NCBI GenBank assembly: GCA_019359095.1
Contig: JAHHHZ010000019.1
Coordinates: 124,001 to 188,000, forward strand
Direction of reading: 5' to 3'
DNA length: 64,000 nt
Source of the DNA: Pleurocapsa minor HA4230-MV1
GTDB lineage: Bacteria; Cyanobacteriota; Cyanobacteriia; Cyanobacteriales; Xenococcaceae
Numbering within the stretch: position 1 is the first letter of the stretch; every line of letters starts with the position of its first letter. The notes beneath the pieces are model-generated. The model worked only from the letters and a program-made list of their open reading frames with translations. It did no database searches and had not been told where the DNA came from. A program made the translations under genes and the position numbers. This document shows, in pieces, positions 44,204 through 54,277 of this stretch.

Positions 44204-44231
44204 AGACTTAATTATCATGATAATTAAGTCT
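44204..44231. terminator. 28-bp perfect palindrome after sbtB
   Basis: AGACTTAATTATCA followed by its exact reverse complement TGATAATTAAGTCT, starting five bases after the sbtB stop. As RNA it forms a long stem with a minimal loop. It may be a bidirectional terminator or a protein-binding site. It lies exactly at the border of the duplicated scar. Confidence 0.55.
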
Positions 44232-44384
44232 TATAAAGATTGACGTGAAGCCAACTTCTCTGCGATCGCTTGAGTTTCCAGTAACATTTATCGCCATGGG
44301 CGAACAAACCCCAGGAACCGTCTCGATGGTTATTTCAGCATGCGATCGCTCTAAGGTTTGGGCGAGATAAGTAAAAGTGCAATA
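44231..44384 (-). pseudogene. Duplicate ends of the 75-aa gene and cobI
   Basis: Minus strand: 44287-44231 encodes MLLETQAIAEKLASRQSL and stop, matching the last 18 codons of the 75-aa gene. Directly before it, 44384-44288 encodes YCTFTYLAQTLERSHAEITI and ETVPGVCSPMAI, matching an internal part of CobI. The order is the same as at 41045-42141 with the rest deleted, so the sbtAB pair lies between two copies of this locus. Confidence 0.85.
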
Positions 44385-44456
44385 AAGAAAGATGTAGATA
44401 ATACAATAACTAAGCAACCAACCTCAAAATTCTTAATTATCGAATCAAAAATAATC

Positions 44457-45881
44457 ATGTATCAATTCCCATCACTATTGCACCATGAGTTCATTCCCGA
44501 TTTCTTTCCCTCTTTATTATTAGCTACGGAGGTGACCACTGAAACGAATGCAGAAGCCGCACCGCTAGTATTATCGGGAGTTTTATTAAGCCTCGTCTTT
44601 ATTTATTTAGCTAGTAAAGTGGGGGGAGAACTTTCTCAATTAGCCAATTTACCTCCAGTATTGGGCGAATTAATCGGCGGGGTAGTAGTGGGAGTTTCCG
44701 CTTTGCACCTATTAGTCTTTCCCGAAGCAGGAACCCTTGCCAGCGATTCTGTCGTAGTAACTATCCTGCAACAGTTCGCAGGATTAAGTACTGAGAATAG
44801 TAGTGAAGTATTTACTTCCTTTAGCGAAGTAGTTTCTGTTCTAGCAGAACTAGGGGTAATTATTCTTTTGTTTGAAATCGGTTTAGAATCAGACCTAAAA
44901 GAATTACAAAAAGTTGGTGTACGGGCAGCAATTGTCGCGGTGGTGGGGGTGGTGGCTCCCTTTGTGGCTGGTACCGTAGGTTTAATCCTGATCTTTGGGA
45001 TGCCCACTATTCCTGCGGTATTTGCTGGGGCGGCATTAACAGCTACTAGTATTGGAATTACCTCCAAAGTATTATCAGAGCTTGGACAGCTTAAATCCAC
45101 AGAAGGTCAAATTATTGTTGGCGCTGCGGTCATTGATGATGTCCTTGGTATTATCGTTTTAGCAGTAGTCGCTAGTTTGGCAAAGACTGGAGAGGTCGAT
45201 GTGGCTAACGTAATTTACTTAATTATTAGTGCCACGGCTTTCTTATTAGGTTCTATCTTGTTAGGTCAATTTTTTAACAACAGTTTTGTGGCGATCGCTG
45301 GCAAATTAAAAACTAGAGGTAATTTAGTCATCCCCGCCCTAATTTTTGCTTTCATCATGGCGTTTTTAGGGAATGCAATTCACTTAGAAGCAATTCTCGG
45401 GGCTTTTGCCGCTGGTTTAGTCTTAGATGAAACGGATGCTCGTAAAGAGTTAGACGAACAAATTCTGCCCATTGCTGATGTTTTCGTGCCGATTTTCTTT
45501 GTGTCGGTGGGGGCAAGAGTCGATCTTAGTGTGCTGAACCCCAGTAGTGCGGATAATCGTCAAGGTTTAGTTATTGCCGCTTTTTTAATTGTGGTGGCGA
45601 TTATTGGTAAAGTTATCACTGGTTGGGCAGTTTTTGGCAAAGAGAAAGTCAATCGTTTGGCGATTGGCATTGGTATGGTTCCCCGTGGTGAAGTCGGTTT
45701 AGTCTTTGCTGGTATTGGTGCAGCCAGTGGTACATTAGATAAACCACTACAGGCAGCTATTATCATTATGGTCATTCTTACTACCTTTATTGCTCCCCCT
45801 CTCTTGCGTTTTGCCTTTGGAACAGAGGGACAAGTGGAAGAAGTGGAAGAAGTAGATTTAGCGTCTTCTAATAATCAATAA
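44457..45881 (+). CDS. nhaS3: CPA2-type Na+/H+ antiporter, NhaS3-like
   Basis: The 474-aa protein (ATG 44457 preferred over 44358) has about twelve helices. It carries the motifs LPPVLGELIGGVVVG, AELGVIILLFEIGLESDLKE, TATSIGITSKVLSELGQL (discontinuous helix region) and GAAVIDDVLGIIVLAVVASL, the ion-binding IDD. The resemblance is to cyanobacterial NhaS3. It extrudes sodium in exchange for protons. Located next to sbtAB it could restore the Na+ gradient spent in bicarbonate symport. A MITE copy starts two bases after the stop. Confidence 0.88.
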   Translation: MYQFPSLLHHEFIPDFFPSLLLATEVTTETNAEAAPLVLSGVLLSLVFIYLASKVGGELSQLANLPPVLGELIGGVVVGVSALHLLVFPEAGTLASDSVVVTILQQFAGLSTENSSEVFTSFSEVVSVLAELGVIILLFEIGLESDLKELQKVGVRAAIVAVVGVVAPFVAGTVGLILIFGMPTIPAVFAGAALTATSIGITSKVLSELGQLKSTEGQIIVGAAVIDDVLGIIVLAVVASLAKTGEVDVANVIYLIISATAFLLGSILLGQFFNNSFVAIAGKLKTRGNLVIPALIFAFIMAFLGNAIHLEAILGAFAAGLVLDETDARKELDEQILPIADVFVPIFFVSVGARVDLSVLNPSSADNRQGLVIAAFLIVVAIIGKVITGWAVFGKEKVNRLAIGIGMVPRGEVGLVFAGIGAASGTLDKPLQAAIIIMVILTTFIAPPLLRFAFGTEGQVEEVEEVDLASSNNQ

Positions 45882-45882
45882 T

Positions 45883-45986
45883 TTACAGCAGTTTTTAATT
45901 GAGTAGACACATTAATTTATCGAAGTAATGGGTAATGGGTAATGGGTAATGGGTAATAGGTTCTATCCAACTGAAATTCGCTGTAA
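45883..45986. mobile_element. MITE-like repeat, copy 2 (104 bp)
   Basis: TTACAGCAGTTTTTAATTG at the start and GCTGTAA at the end, with a four- to five-copy GGGTAAT interior. It is one heptamer longer than copy 1 at 24236. It abuts the nhaS3 stop. Confidence 0.8.
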
Positions 45987-46027
45987 GTTATAGCAATACG
46001 TAAAAACGTCAGGACATTTTGGAAATA

Positions 46028-46116
46028 CTACTTCCTACTTCCTATTTCCTATTTCCTATTTCCTATTTCCTATTTCCTATTTCCTATTTCCTACCTCCTT
46101 CCTCCTACTTCCTACT
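46028..46116. repeat. TTCCTAT/TACTTCC heptamer array
   Basis: About twelve tandem heptamers (TATTTCC core, TACTTCC at both ends). It runs up to the stop codon of recQ at 46117. An STRR of the same family as 24951-25034. Confidence 0.88.
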
Positions 46117-48240
46117 TCATTTATGACTGCGCCACCAGCCACGAACTAAGCGAATTTCCTCATAGCTATATTCTTCTCCCAAACTGTCTTTAATAGTTTT
46201 TAGAGTCATGTCTCCTAGCTGTTTAATTGCCTCGATAATTACTTGCTGTTTATCAGCTGTAACTAGCTTATTAAGGGCAACTGGCTGATTCATTTCCATT
46301 AGTTCACTCAAGTGAGTATTAATTGTCCCAACAGCAAAACCACGTTGTTGGGCGATTTCGGTGACGCTCAATCCTTGTTGGTGGAGTTGGAGAGTAGCCA
46401 TTTGGCTTTTAGACGGAATACTTACAGGTAGCTGGTGCTGTTCGTCAAATTCAAGAATTTCTGAGATAAAGCGATCGCCATATTGTTGGGCTTTATATTC
46501 ATTAACCCCCGATAGGTTGGCAAAATCAGTAATATTTTTCGGGCGTAGCTGCGCCATTAATTTCAGACTAGAATCAGCAAAAATCATATAAGGGGCGAGA
46601 GAGTGGCCATCGGCAATTTGTTTGCGTAGCTTTCTCAGTTTTTCAAACAGCAATTCTGCTTCTGCCTTCCGAGGATTATAGGCTGAGGTGGTTTTAGCTG
46701 TAGACTTCTCAACTGCTACCTCAACTTTTAATTGACCACGGAAAATTTCCCAACTACGTTTATTTAGCTTTAGGACAGGATAACCATCGGTAGTTTGCCC
46801 CACTAAACCTTGATGTATCAGGCTGCGCCCCAACATTCTCCATTCATCTGCGGTTCGACCTTTACCGATGCCGTAGGTAGATAAAAGATGATGCCCGTAT
46901 TGCTGAATTTTTTGCTTACGGGAGCCGATCAACACATCAACTATATGATTTGTGCCAAACTTTTCTTGGCAACGGGCAACACAGGAAAGAAACTTTTGTG
47001 CCTCCACTGTCCAGTCTTCAATCGGCTTGGGGTTGAGACAGTTATCACATTTACCGCAGTTACCTGAATGTCGCTCGCCAAAATAGCGCAGGATAATCTG
47101 ACGACGGCAATCATTGCCCTCTGCGTAGTCCATTACCTGTCTTAGCTGTTGTCGAGCAATTTTTTGTTCGTTAGCATCGGGTTTTTGTTCGATCAGAAAT
47201 TCAATCTTTTTGCGATCGCCAAAACTAAAAAATAACACTGATTTAGAAGGCTCACCATCTCTACCTGCTCTACCTGATTCTTGGTAAAAGCTTTCTAAAC
47301 TGCGGGGCAAGTCATAATGAAACACAAAGCGGACATCGGGCTTATTAATGCCCATACCAAAAGCGATGGTGGCTACAATTACCTGAGCATCATCCCGCAG
47401 AAAACTGGTTTGATTACGGCTGCGTTCTTCTACGGGTAATTTAGCGTGATAGGGTAAAGCGTCGATCCCGTCATGCTTAAGTCTAGTGGCAATTTCTTCA
47501 ACCCGATTACGACTCAGACAATATACTATCCCTGCTCCCGATTCCCCGCGAATAGCCCGTAGTAATTTAGGGTAGATATCACGGTCTTTGGGCTGGATTT
47601 CGTAATGAATATTGCTGCGGTCAAAACTGGCGATATGAATATCAGGCGATCGCAAATTTAACTGATTAACAATATCCTCTCTCACTCTTTTAGTCGCCGT
47701 GGCGGTAAGTGCCTGGATCGGAATCTGCGGATAACGCTGGCGGATTTGTTTTAACTGACTATATTCTGGGCGAAAGTCATGTCCCCACTCCGATACACAG
47801 TGAGCCTCATCAATGGCGATCGCACTTATGCCCACATCATGATGCACCCGATCTAGAAATAAAGCAAATCTTTCATTAAGCAGTCTTTCAGGGGCAACAT
47901 AGAGTAATTTTATTTGATTTTTAAGAATCGCAATCTGGCGCATTCTTCTCTCTTCATACTCCAGAGTACTGTTGAGATAGGTGGCATTAATTCCGTTATC
48001 CTGTAGAGCATCCACCTGATCCTGCATCAAAGCAATTAGCGGCGAAACCACAATAGTTAGACCAGTTCTCAGTAAAGCTGGCAGCTGAAAACAGAGAGAT
48101 TTACCACCCCCCGTCGGCATGATCGTCAGTAAATCTTTATTCCGTAAAGCAGCTTCGATAATCTTCTTTTGCCCAGGACGAAAAGTGTCATAGCCAAAAT
48201 AATGTTTTAAAGAGTCCTCCAACGAGGGGAAAGTCAACAT
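46117..48240 (-). CDS. recQ: ATP-dependent DNA helicase RecQ
   Basis: A 3'-5' helicase in recombination and repair. The 707-aa protein has Walker A TIMPTGGGKSLCFQLPALL, DEAHCVSEWGHDFRPEY (motif II and the aromatic loop), IAFGMGINKPDVRF and QESGRAGRDGEPS (motif VI). A zinc-binding RQC region has four cysteines (CRRQII and CGKCDNCLNPKP). A winged helix and an HRDC domain follow (LFEKLRKLRKQIADGHSLAP). The stop borders a heptamer array. Confidence 0.97.
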   Translation of the reverse strand: MLTFPSLEDSLKHYFGYDTFRPGQKKIIEAALRNKDLLTIMPTGGGKSLCFQLPALLRTGLTIVVSPLIALMQDQVDALQDNGINATYLNSTLEYEERRMRQIAILKNQIKLLYVAPERLLNERFALFLDRVHHDVGISAIAIDEAHCVSEWGHDFRPEYSQLKQIRQRYPQIPIQALTATATKRVREDIVNQLNLRSPDIHIASFDRSNIHYEIQPKDRDIYPKLLRAIRGESGAGIVYCLSRNRVEEIATRLKHDGIDALPYHAKLPVEERSRNQTSFLRDDAQVIVATIAFGMGINKPDVRFVFHYDLPRSLESFYQESGRAGRDGEPSKSVLFFSFGDRKKIEFLIEQKPDANEQKIARQQLRQVMDYAEGNDCRRQIILRYFGERHSGNCGKCDNCLNPKPIEDWTVEAQKFLSCVARCQEKFGTNHIVDVLIGSRKQKIQQYGHHLLSTYGIGKGRTADEWRMLGRSLIHQGLVGQTTDGYPVLKLNKRSWEIFRGQLKVEVAVEKSTAKTTSAYNPRKAEAELLFEKLRKLRKQIADGHSLAPYMIFADSSLKLMAQLRPKNITDFANLSGVNEYKAQQYGDRFISEILEFDEQHQLPVSIPSKSQMATLQLHQQGLSVTEIAQQRGFAVGTINTHLSELMEMNQPVALNKLVTADKQQVIIEAIKQLGDMTLKTIKDSLGEEYSYEEIRLVRGWWRSHK

Positions 48241-48640
48241 AACCTATCAGCGCAATAATAAATATTTGTTTTGTTTACTAATTAATTTTTAGTTTTTAGT
48301 TCTCAAGATTGTATACGAAAATTATAGTTGTCAGACTGGAATTCACCAAGGCAAAGAGTTGCATGGCGATTCCTATGCAGCTAGATTGTCCCGCATAGGC
48401 TAAAGGCGATTAACGTTCCCTAACAGTTGATGCTCTCGCTCTCAAAGAAAAAATTATCTGTAACTGTGGCGAAGATAATATTGATTCTCTCTGAAGCTAG
48501 ACGATTGATTACTGCTAAAGTGACTTGACTATATGTAAGAGTATTAAGAGTGAGAAGTAGAGCGATCGCCTATTAAATTTGGTTTGAGTTCTCGTATTCG
48601 TCTCTCTACTCCTTTGACTTTGGTTTTCTGACTTTGGTTT
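48241..48640. other. Spacer upstream of recQ, nothing recognised
   Basis: 400 bp between recQ and a small membrane-protein gene, both leftward. One HIP1 octamer lies near 48564. No ORF, RNA gene or terminator was found. Confidence 0.45.
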
Positions 48641-48793
48641 TCAAAAAGTACCTAATAAAACCAAGACTGTAAAAGAACATGCGAGCATCAAAGCTACCCC
48701 CACGATCGTTAACCATGGTTCGTGATTGGTCCGATCGAGATACTTATTGACTTTTTGATCATTCGGCTCAGGATGCCAAATCATAGGTTTCAT
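48641..48793 (-). CDS. Small single-span membrane protein, 50 aa
   Basis: MKPMIWHPEPNDQKVNKYLD then a charged segment (TNHEPW) and one transmembrane helix (IVGVALMLACSFTVLVLLGTF). The start is ATG 48793, eight bases after GGGAGG; an ATG six bases earlier is possible. The layout (hydrophilic N-terminus, C-terminal span) recalls small thylakoid or photosystem accessory subunits, but I cannot name the family. Confidence 0.6.
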   Translation of the reverse strand: MKPMIWHPEPNDQKVNKYLDRTNHEPWLTIVGVALMLACSFTVLVLLGTF

Positions 48794-49278
48794 AACCATT
48801 CCCTCCCTAAATTTGAAGTGATTGGATGTTTCTCTGAAAACAACAACACCCAAGCTAAATTCACCGAGAGATTTCCTCATATAATTAACTCAATTTGGAG
48901 TTCTACAGAACACAAGTATTCAGTAGGCTATCTCCCTTATTTCCAATTGAGAAAATATCAGCTTTTTAGTTGAGTGTTGCTGTTTTTATTTGACGAGACA
49001 GATATTAGATGAAACAGATTTTTAACCTCCTTAATTGAATATGGATAAACCTGTAATCTCTGTCAGGAGAGTCTTCTTAGACTCTAGTTAGTAATATATC
49101 ATCTACTCTTTTAAATATTTGAAAACGATACATAAGTTTACTTTGCAACTCAATTTGTCAATCAACTTTTGAAGTAACAAAATTGGCGTAATTGTATATT
49201 AATATACCTAATCAGAAAAGTTTTTTAATCAAATTAAATTGAATTAAATTTCTAGGCAATTGAAACTAATCACTAAAA
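48794..49278. other. Spacer between small membrane protein and fabH
   Basis: 485 bp, AT-rich, with promoter of the small gene and 3' end of fabH. A purine-rich ribosome site GGGAGG is just upstream of 48793. No other gene-like structure was seen. Confidence 0.45.
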
Positions 49279-50265
49279 TTAGCCCCACTTAAAGATCGCC
49301 GAACCCCATGTTAAACCCGCACCAAAACCAGAAGCAGCGATCGTATCTCCAGGCTTAACTCTACCGTCTCTTACCGCAGCATCGAGGGCAAGGGGAATTG
49401 AAGCTGCCGAAGTGTTCCCATATTCAGCTATATTGCTCAAAATCTTAGATTGAGGAATATTAAGACGTTTTGCGACTGCATCCATAATTCGTTGATTTGC
49501 CTGATGAAGTAATAGCCAATCAATGTCATCAGTGGTTAGATTTGCCTGAAACATTGCTTTACTGAGTGCTTCGGGGACTTTGGCTACAGCAAAGCGATAT
49601 ACTTCTTTGCCGTTCATCGTGATGGGGTTATAGGAACCTTGCTGCGCCGTAATCTCTTCCACCAGAGGCTTGCGATCGCCACCATAGTTTAAGTTAAGAG
49701 AATCATTTTGGCTACCGTTACTATACATTCCGAAACTCAGTAAGCGGTTATCGGCTACTCCCTGACACACTGCTGCACCAGCGCCATCACCGAACAAAAT
49801 GCAGCTAGTGCGATCGCTCCAGTCTACCCAGCGAGAAAGCACATCTGCACCAATAATTAGCACATTTTTATATATTCCCGTACTAATAAACTGGGATGCG
49901 GTAATTAAGGCAAATAGAAAGCCCGAACAGGCAGCAGTTAGATCGAAGGCTACAGCATTAGTTGCTCCAATTAAGCCTTGAATTCTACAGGCGCTACCAA
50001 ACAAATCATCGGGGGTAGAAGTCGCCAGAATAATTAAATCAATATCCGTCGGGGAAATTCCCGCCATAGCGATCGCTTCTTTTGCAGCAACGGCTGATAG
50101 CTGACTTAGAGATTCGCTAGGTGACGCAATATGACGATTTTTCATGCCTGTTCTAGCGTTGATCCACTCATCAGAAGTATCTACCATCTGAGCAAGATGA
50201 TCGTTGGTTAAAATTGACTTTGGTGCAGCTGAACCACATCCCGTAATCGCCATACCTACACCCAT
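49279..50265 (-). CDS. fabH: 3-oxoacyl-ACP synthase III
   Basis: Condenses acetyl-CoA with malonyl-ACP to start fatty-acid synthesis. About 328 aa from ATG 50265 (a TTG at 50274 is possible). The catalytic triad is evident: Cys in FDLTAACSGFLFALI, His in WLLLHQANQRIMDA and Asn in EYGNTSAASIPLAL, plus the GFGAGLTWGS end. It lies downstream of plsX with a 45-bp gap and is probably co-transcribed with it. Confidence 0.96.
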   Translation of the reverse strand: MGVGMAITGCGSAAPKSILTNDHLAQMVDTSDEWINARTGMKNRHIASPSESLSQLSAVAAKEAIAMAGISPTDIDLIILATSTPDDLFGSACRIQGLIGATNAVAFDLTAACSGFLFALITASQFISTGIYKNVLIIGADVLSRWVDWSDRTSCILFGDGAGAAVCQGVADNRLLSFGMYSNGSQNDSLNLNYGGDRKPLVEEITAQQGSYNPITMNGKEVYRFAVAKVPEALSKAMFQANLTTDDIDWLLLHQANQRIMDAVAKRLNIPQSKILSNIAEYGNTSAASIPLALDAAVRDGRVKPGDTIAASGFGAGLTWGSAIFKWG

Positions 50266-50310
50266 ATTGTTCAATGTCTTACTCCCTTACTTGTTTGGGC
50301 TATCTATAAA

Positions 50311-51363
50311 TTAATTAGCTGTTGCTTCAGTAGGCGTTTCCGTTACCGATTGTTGCTGATTATTAGCTTTAATCTTTTCTAACACCTCATTGTCGATCGC
50401 TTCTTTGGCCAAGCGAATGGCACTAAACATCGAACCACGGCGAGAACTACCATGACTAATAATACAAATTCCTGCTACCCCAAACAATAATGCACCTCCG
50501 TGTTCAGCGCGATCGATACGACGCTTGATGTTCATTAGATTTGGTTTGAGAATGGCAGTACCTAATTTTCCGTGTAATCCCTGGGGTAATTCCTCTTTCA
50601 TAATTTGGAGCATTACCTCGCCAATTGCTTCGGCGAACTTGAGGACAATATTACCCACAAATCCATCACAGACAATAATGTCAAACTCACCAGATAAGAC
50701 ATCTCTACCTTCAGCATTACCCAGGAAGTGAATTTGCGAATTATCAGTCAACAATTTATGAGTAGACAATGCTAAATCATTTCCTTTAGACGACTCTTCG
50801 CCAATGTTGAGCAAACCGACTTTGGGTTCTGGACGCCCTAAAACATATTTACTGTAAATTGTACCCATGAGCGCAAACTGTTCTAGATACCTTGCTTTAC
50901 AATCGACGTTCGCCCCGACATCTAAAACAATTACCGATTGATCGGGAATAATTGTGGGTAAAACTGCACCAATTGCTGGACGTTCAATACCCTTAATCCG
51001 ACCTAGTTTTAGCAATGCCGATGCCATAGCTGCACCTGAATGCCCCGCTGAAACTACTGCATCAGCTTGTTTCTCTTTAACCAAATTCATCGCCACGTTA
51101 ATCGAAGCTTTAGGTTTGCGACGAATCCCCATCAACGGTTCTTCTTTCATGGTGATCACGTCTTCGGCATGAATCACCTTGATCTGGTCTGAATTTTTAC
51201 CGCCGTGTTTCTTCACCAGAGAGTGTATCTGTTGCTCATCTCCCACCAGTAAGACATCTACGCCTAATTCTGCCGAAGCTTGGATTGCTCCTGCAACAAT
51301 TTCTTCAGGGGCAAAGTCTCCCCCCATAGCGTCCACTGCAATCCTTGCGCGCGTTAATCCCAT
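50311..51363 (-). CDS. plsX: Phosphate acyltransferase PlsX
   Basis: Makes acyl-phosphate from acyl-ACP, the first step of phosphatidic acid synthesis. The 350-aa protein has RIAVDAMGGDFAPEEIVAGA at the start and the family blocks HSGAAMASALLKLGR, LDVGANVDCKARYL and VCDGFVGNIVLKFAEA. The order plsX-fabH is common in bacteria. The start ATG 51363 is unambiguous. Confidence 0.96.
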   Translation of the reverse strand: MGLTRARIAVDAMGGDFAPEEIVAGAIQASAELGVDVLLVGDEQQIHSLVKKHGGKNSDQIKVIHAEDVITMKEEPLMGIRRKPKASINVAMNLVKEKQADAVVSAGHSGAAMASALLKLGRIKGIERPAIGAVLPTIIPDQSVIVLDVGANVDCKARYLEQFALMGTIYSKYVLGRPEPKVGLLNIGEESSKGNDLALSTHKLLTDNSQIHFLGNAEGRDVLSGEFDIIVCDGFVGNIVLKFAEAIGEVMLQIMKEELPQGLHGKLGTAILKPNLMNIKRRIDRAEHGGALLFGVAGICIISHGSSRRGSMFSAIRLAKEAIDNEVLEKIKANNQQQSVTETPTEATAN

Positions 51364-51634
51364 GTAGCAAATTTTATATTAAGCCTTACAAATTTTAACA
51401 GTCTGAGGTCAAAGATTTTTAATCTTCAGCAAAAATGACCGAAAAAGTTATTTTGCTCGACTATTTGAGACAGAAAACTAACGACGCTGAGTTATTCCGT
51501 AAGCTGCTTTACATAGTAGAAATAGTAGAAACAGTGCCAAAATTTGTTATAACAAGTGAGTAATCTGTGACCGTTGGTAAAACTACAATTAAAAGCGATC
51601 GCTACTGCGATAATAAGATTTCCCAGAACATAGG

Positions 51635-52672
51635 ATGAGCAACGAACCTCGTAAATTCGTCATTAAAGATTTTTCCTTACAATGCGGAACAATACTACCC
51701 AAAGCAAAAATAGTATACAAGACTTATGGAGAGTTAAATCAAGAACGCACTAACGTTATTTTGTATCCTACTTCCTATGGAGCAAACCATGCAGATATCG
51801 AATGGTTAATTCGTCCTGACAGTATTCTCAATCCGAGTCGATATTTTATAATTATTGCCAATATGTTTGGTAATGGCTTATCTAGTTCTCCTAGTAACGA
51901 TCGAGCTTGTGGCTTAACAGAATCAGGATTTTGGTTTACCCATTTAGATAATGTTCGCGCTCAAAAAAAATTACTCGATAGCTTGGAAATTAAAAGACTG
52001 GCTTTAGTCTATGGTTGGTCGATGGGAGCGCAACAGGCTTATCATTGGGGCGCATTATATCCTGAATGTGTAGAACGGATTGCTGCTTTATGCGGTACGG
52101 CACGTACAACAGACCATAATAAAATTTTTCTCCAAAGTTTACGCGCTGCTTTAACCGCAGATCCTGCTTGGAATGGTACTAAGTTTGAGAATATTCCCGA
52201 GCGAGGTTTTAAGGCTTTTGCTCTAATCTATGCAAGTTGGGCAGCATCTCAAGCCTACTATCGTCAAGGACTCTATTATCAGTTTGGCTATAGTTCTTTA
52301 GAAGATTATTTATTAAGAGGTTGGGAAGCTAATTATCGTCAACGAGATCCTCATAACTTATTAGCTATGATTGATACCTGGTTGCATTGTGATATTAGTA
52401 ATAATCCAACTTATCAAGGAGATTACCAACAGGCACTCAAGTTAATTACCGCTAAAACTTTAGTAATGCCAGCAACCACTGATTTGTATTTTACTCCTGA
52501 AGACTGTCTGGCTGAAGCGGATTTAATTCCTCATGCTCAGTATTTGCCTATTCCTTCAATTTGGGGACATCGGGCAGGAAATCCGTATCAAAATCCTGAA
52601 GATGAAATGTTTATTAAAGATGCTGTAAAGCAATTATTTGCCTCCTCAAAAAGAAAAACAATTAATCCATAA
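51635..52672 (+). CDS. Alpha/beta hydrolase of the MetX-like acyltransferase group
   Basis: The 345-aa protein opens with FSLQCGTILPKAKIVYKTYG, the MetX/CAT-type N-terminus. It has nucleophile elbow VYGWSMGAQQAYHWG, Asp in VMPATTDLYFTPED and His in IPSIWGHRAGNP. It resembles homoserine O-acetyltransferase relatives, but the MetX substrate segment is weakly conserved, so it may be a stand-alone acyl-transferring hydrolase. Monocistronic; divergent from plsX. Confidence 0.8.
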   Translation: MSNEPRKFVIKDFSLQCGTILPKAKIVYKTYGELNQERTNVILYPTSYGANHADIEWLIRPDSILNPSRYFIIIANMFGNGLSSSPSNDRACGLTESGFWFTHLDNVRAQKKLLDSLEIKRLALVYGWSMGAQQAYHWGALYPECVERIAALCGTARTTDHNKIFLQSLRAALTADPAWNGTKFENIPERGFKAFALIYASWAASQAYYRQGLYYQFGYSSLEDYLLRGWEANYRQRDPHNLLAMIDTWLHCDISNNPTYQGDYQQALKLITAKTLVMPATTDLYFTPEDCLAEADLIPHAQYLPIPSIWGHRAGNPYQNPEDEMFIKDAVKQLFASSKRKTINP

Positions 52673-52909
52673 AAACCAATTAAATATTAGTTTCTATTTA
52701 TTAGTTTGCTGACTTCAATTAAAATGTCAGAAAAAGTAAATTGAGCGGATTTGATTTCTGACTATAGATTGACTATATAATTTTTTCGTTAAACAGTATT
52801 AATAGTTACAAAAATCTCCAGGCGATCGCCACAAAAGTAGTATAAATAACCAACATTTTATTACACTCAATTGCTGATTTAAGGATAACAACCTCCAAAA
52901 ACGTTATAA

Positions 52910-54277
52910 ATGGTGTTGTTATCAATAATTACTATGTTAGATTTGCTCGTGGTGAGTGTCACAAGTGTTACGGCTTGGTTTAATCGGTTTAATCCCTTGC
53001 CCTCAGCCCAAGCTGATCTACAGCCTCTAGAATTATTTCCCTGGGAACAATCGGCTGTGTTTGAACTGCCTGAATTTAAGCGCGATCGCCTTTCTCAAAC
53101 CATTACTGATAATTATCTCCAGAAGTTGGATCGCGAAGGATTCGATCGCGATCGCCAAGGGATATGGGTGCAATCGGGGTGGGATGTGTCGGCGAGTAAT
53201 TTGGGCAAAACACCTCTTCCTGCTGCTTCTTTAACCAAAATTGCCACTACTCTAGTTACATTGCATAAATGGGGGGCAAACCATCAATTTACGACAAATA
53301 TCTACTTTACAGGTGAGATTAATCATGGTGTGGTGAAGGGAGATTTAGTTATTCAGGGAACTGGCGATCCTCTGTTTGTTTGGGAAGAAGCGATCGCTTT
53401 AGGTAATGCTTTAAATCAACTGGGAATTAAGCAGATTCAGGGCAATATTTTGGTTACAGATAAGTTTTATATGAACTTTGAATCGCAACCTTTAGCAGCA
53501 GTCAGACTATTACAGCAAGCATTAGATCGTAATTTGTGGCAGTCAGAAATTACTCAGCAATATCGACAAATGCCAGCGGGAACAAAACAGCCAGAAGTAA
53601 TAATTACAGGACAAATCAAACAAATTCAACAAATTCCCATCAAAGCGCAACTATTAATCAGTCATCACTCATTACCCCTAGCAGAAATCCTGCGTCAGAT
53701 GAATATTTATAGTAATAACCAGATGGCGCAAATATTAGCGGATCTAGTAGGTGGTGCAGATGTCGTTGCTCAATCATCGGCAAAAATAGCAGGTTTCCCC
53801 GAAGCAGAAATAAAGTTGGTCAATGGTTCGGGTTTAGGAGAAGAGAACAAAATATCCCCTCGCGCAGTTTGTCAAATGCTGATGGCGAGCGATCGCTTAT
53901 TGCAATCTAAGAACTACAGCGTAGCCGACTTATTTCCCACCGCAGGTAGAGATTTGGTGGGGACAGTAAAGGATCGAGATTTACCCCAAGGTACAACGAT
54001 CAAGACGGGAACTTTGGATAACGTTAGTGCTTTAGCGGGGGTAATTCCTAAGAGGGATAAGTCCAAAGGCATAGCTGCGCAAGGCGATAACGTCTACTTC
54101 AGCATGATCAACTATGGTCGTCCCGTTCAATATTTTCGCCAACAACAAGACAGTTTATTGAATGAATTAGTTAAACCCTGGCAACTAGTACCAAATAACT
54201 TTAATCTGGCTCAAGAAAATAATTGGGATCTCGGCAATCCACAACGAAATAAGTTACAGCAGTTTTCAATTGAGTAG
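52910..54277 (+). CDS. dacB: PBP4-type D-Ala-D-Ala carboxypeptidase (S13)
   Basis: Hydrolyses peptidoglycan stem peptides in the periplasm. The 455-aa protein has an N-terminal hydrophobic segment acting as signal/anchor. The three penicillin-binding motifs are ASLTKIA (SxxK), YSNNQMAQ (SxN) and TIKTGTLDNV (KTG). Family S13 dacB. The last codons KLQQFSIE and TAG are encoded by the left end of the MITE copy at 54254, so the natural C-terminus has been replaced or extended by repeat insertion. Confidence 0.9.
   Translation: MVLLSIITMLDLLVVSVTSVTAWFNRFNPLPSAQADLQPLELFPWEQSAVFELPEFKRDRLSQTITDNYLQKLDREGFDRDRQGIWVQSGWDVSASNLGKTPLPAASLTKIATTLVTLHKWGANHQFTTNIYFTGEINHGVVKGDLVIQGTGDPLFVWEEAIALGNALNQLGIKQIQGNILVTDKFYMNFESQPLAAVRLLQQALDRNLWQSEITQQYRQMPAGTKQPEVIITGQIKQIQQIPIKAQLLISHHSLPLAEILRQMNIYSNNQMAQILADLVGGADVVAQSSAKIAGFPEAEIKLVNGSGLGEENKISPRAVCQMLMASDRLLQSKNYSVADLFPTAGRDLVGTVKDRDLPQGTTIKTGTLDNVSALAGVIPKRDKSKGIAAQGDNVYFSMINYGRPVQYFRQQQDSLLNELVKPWQLVPNNFNLAQENNWDLGNPQRNKLQQFSIE

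Noticed and set aside
44358-44456. Longer N-terminus for the antiporter from 44358
   Set aside because: The extra 33 residues are hydrophilic and derive from the duplicated cobI scar. ATG 44457 gives the family's normal start.
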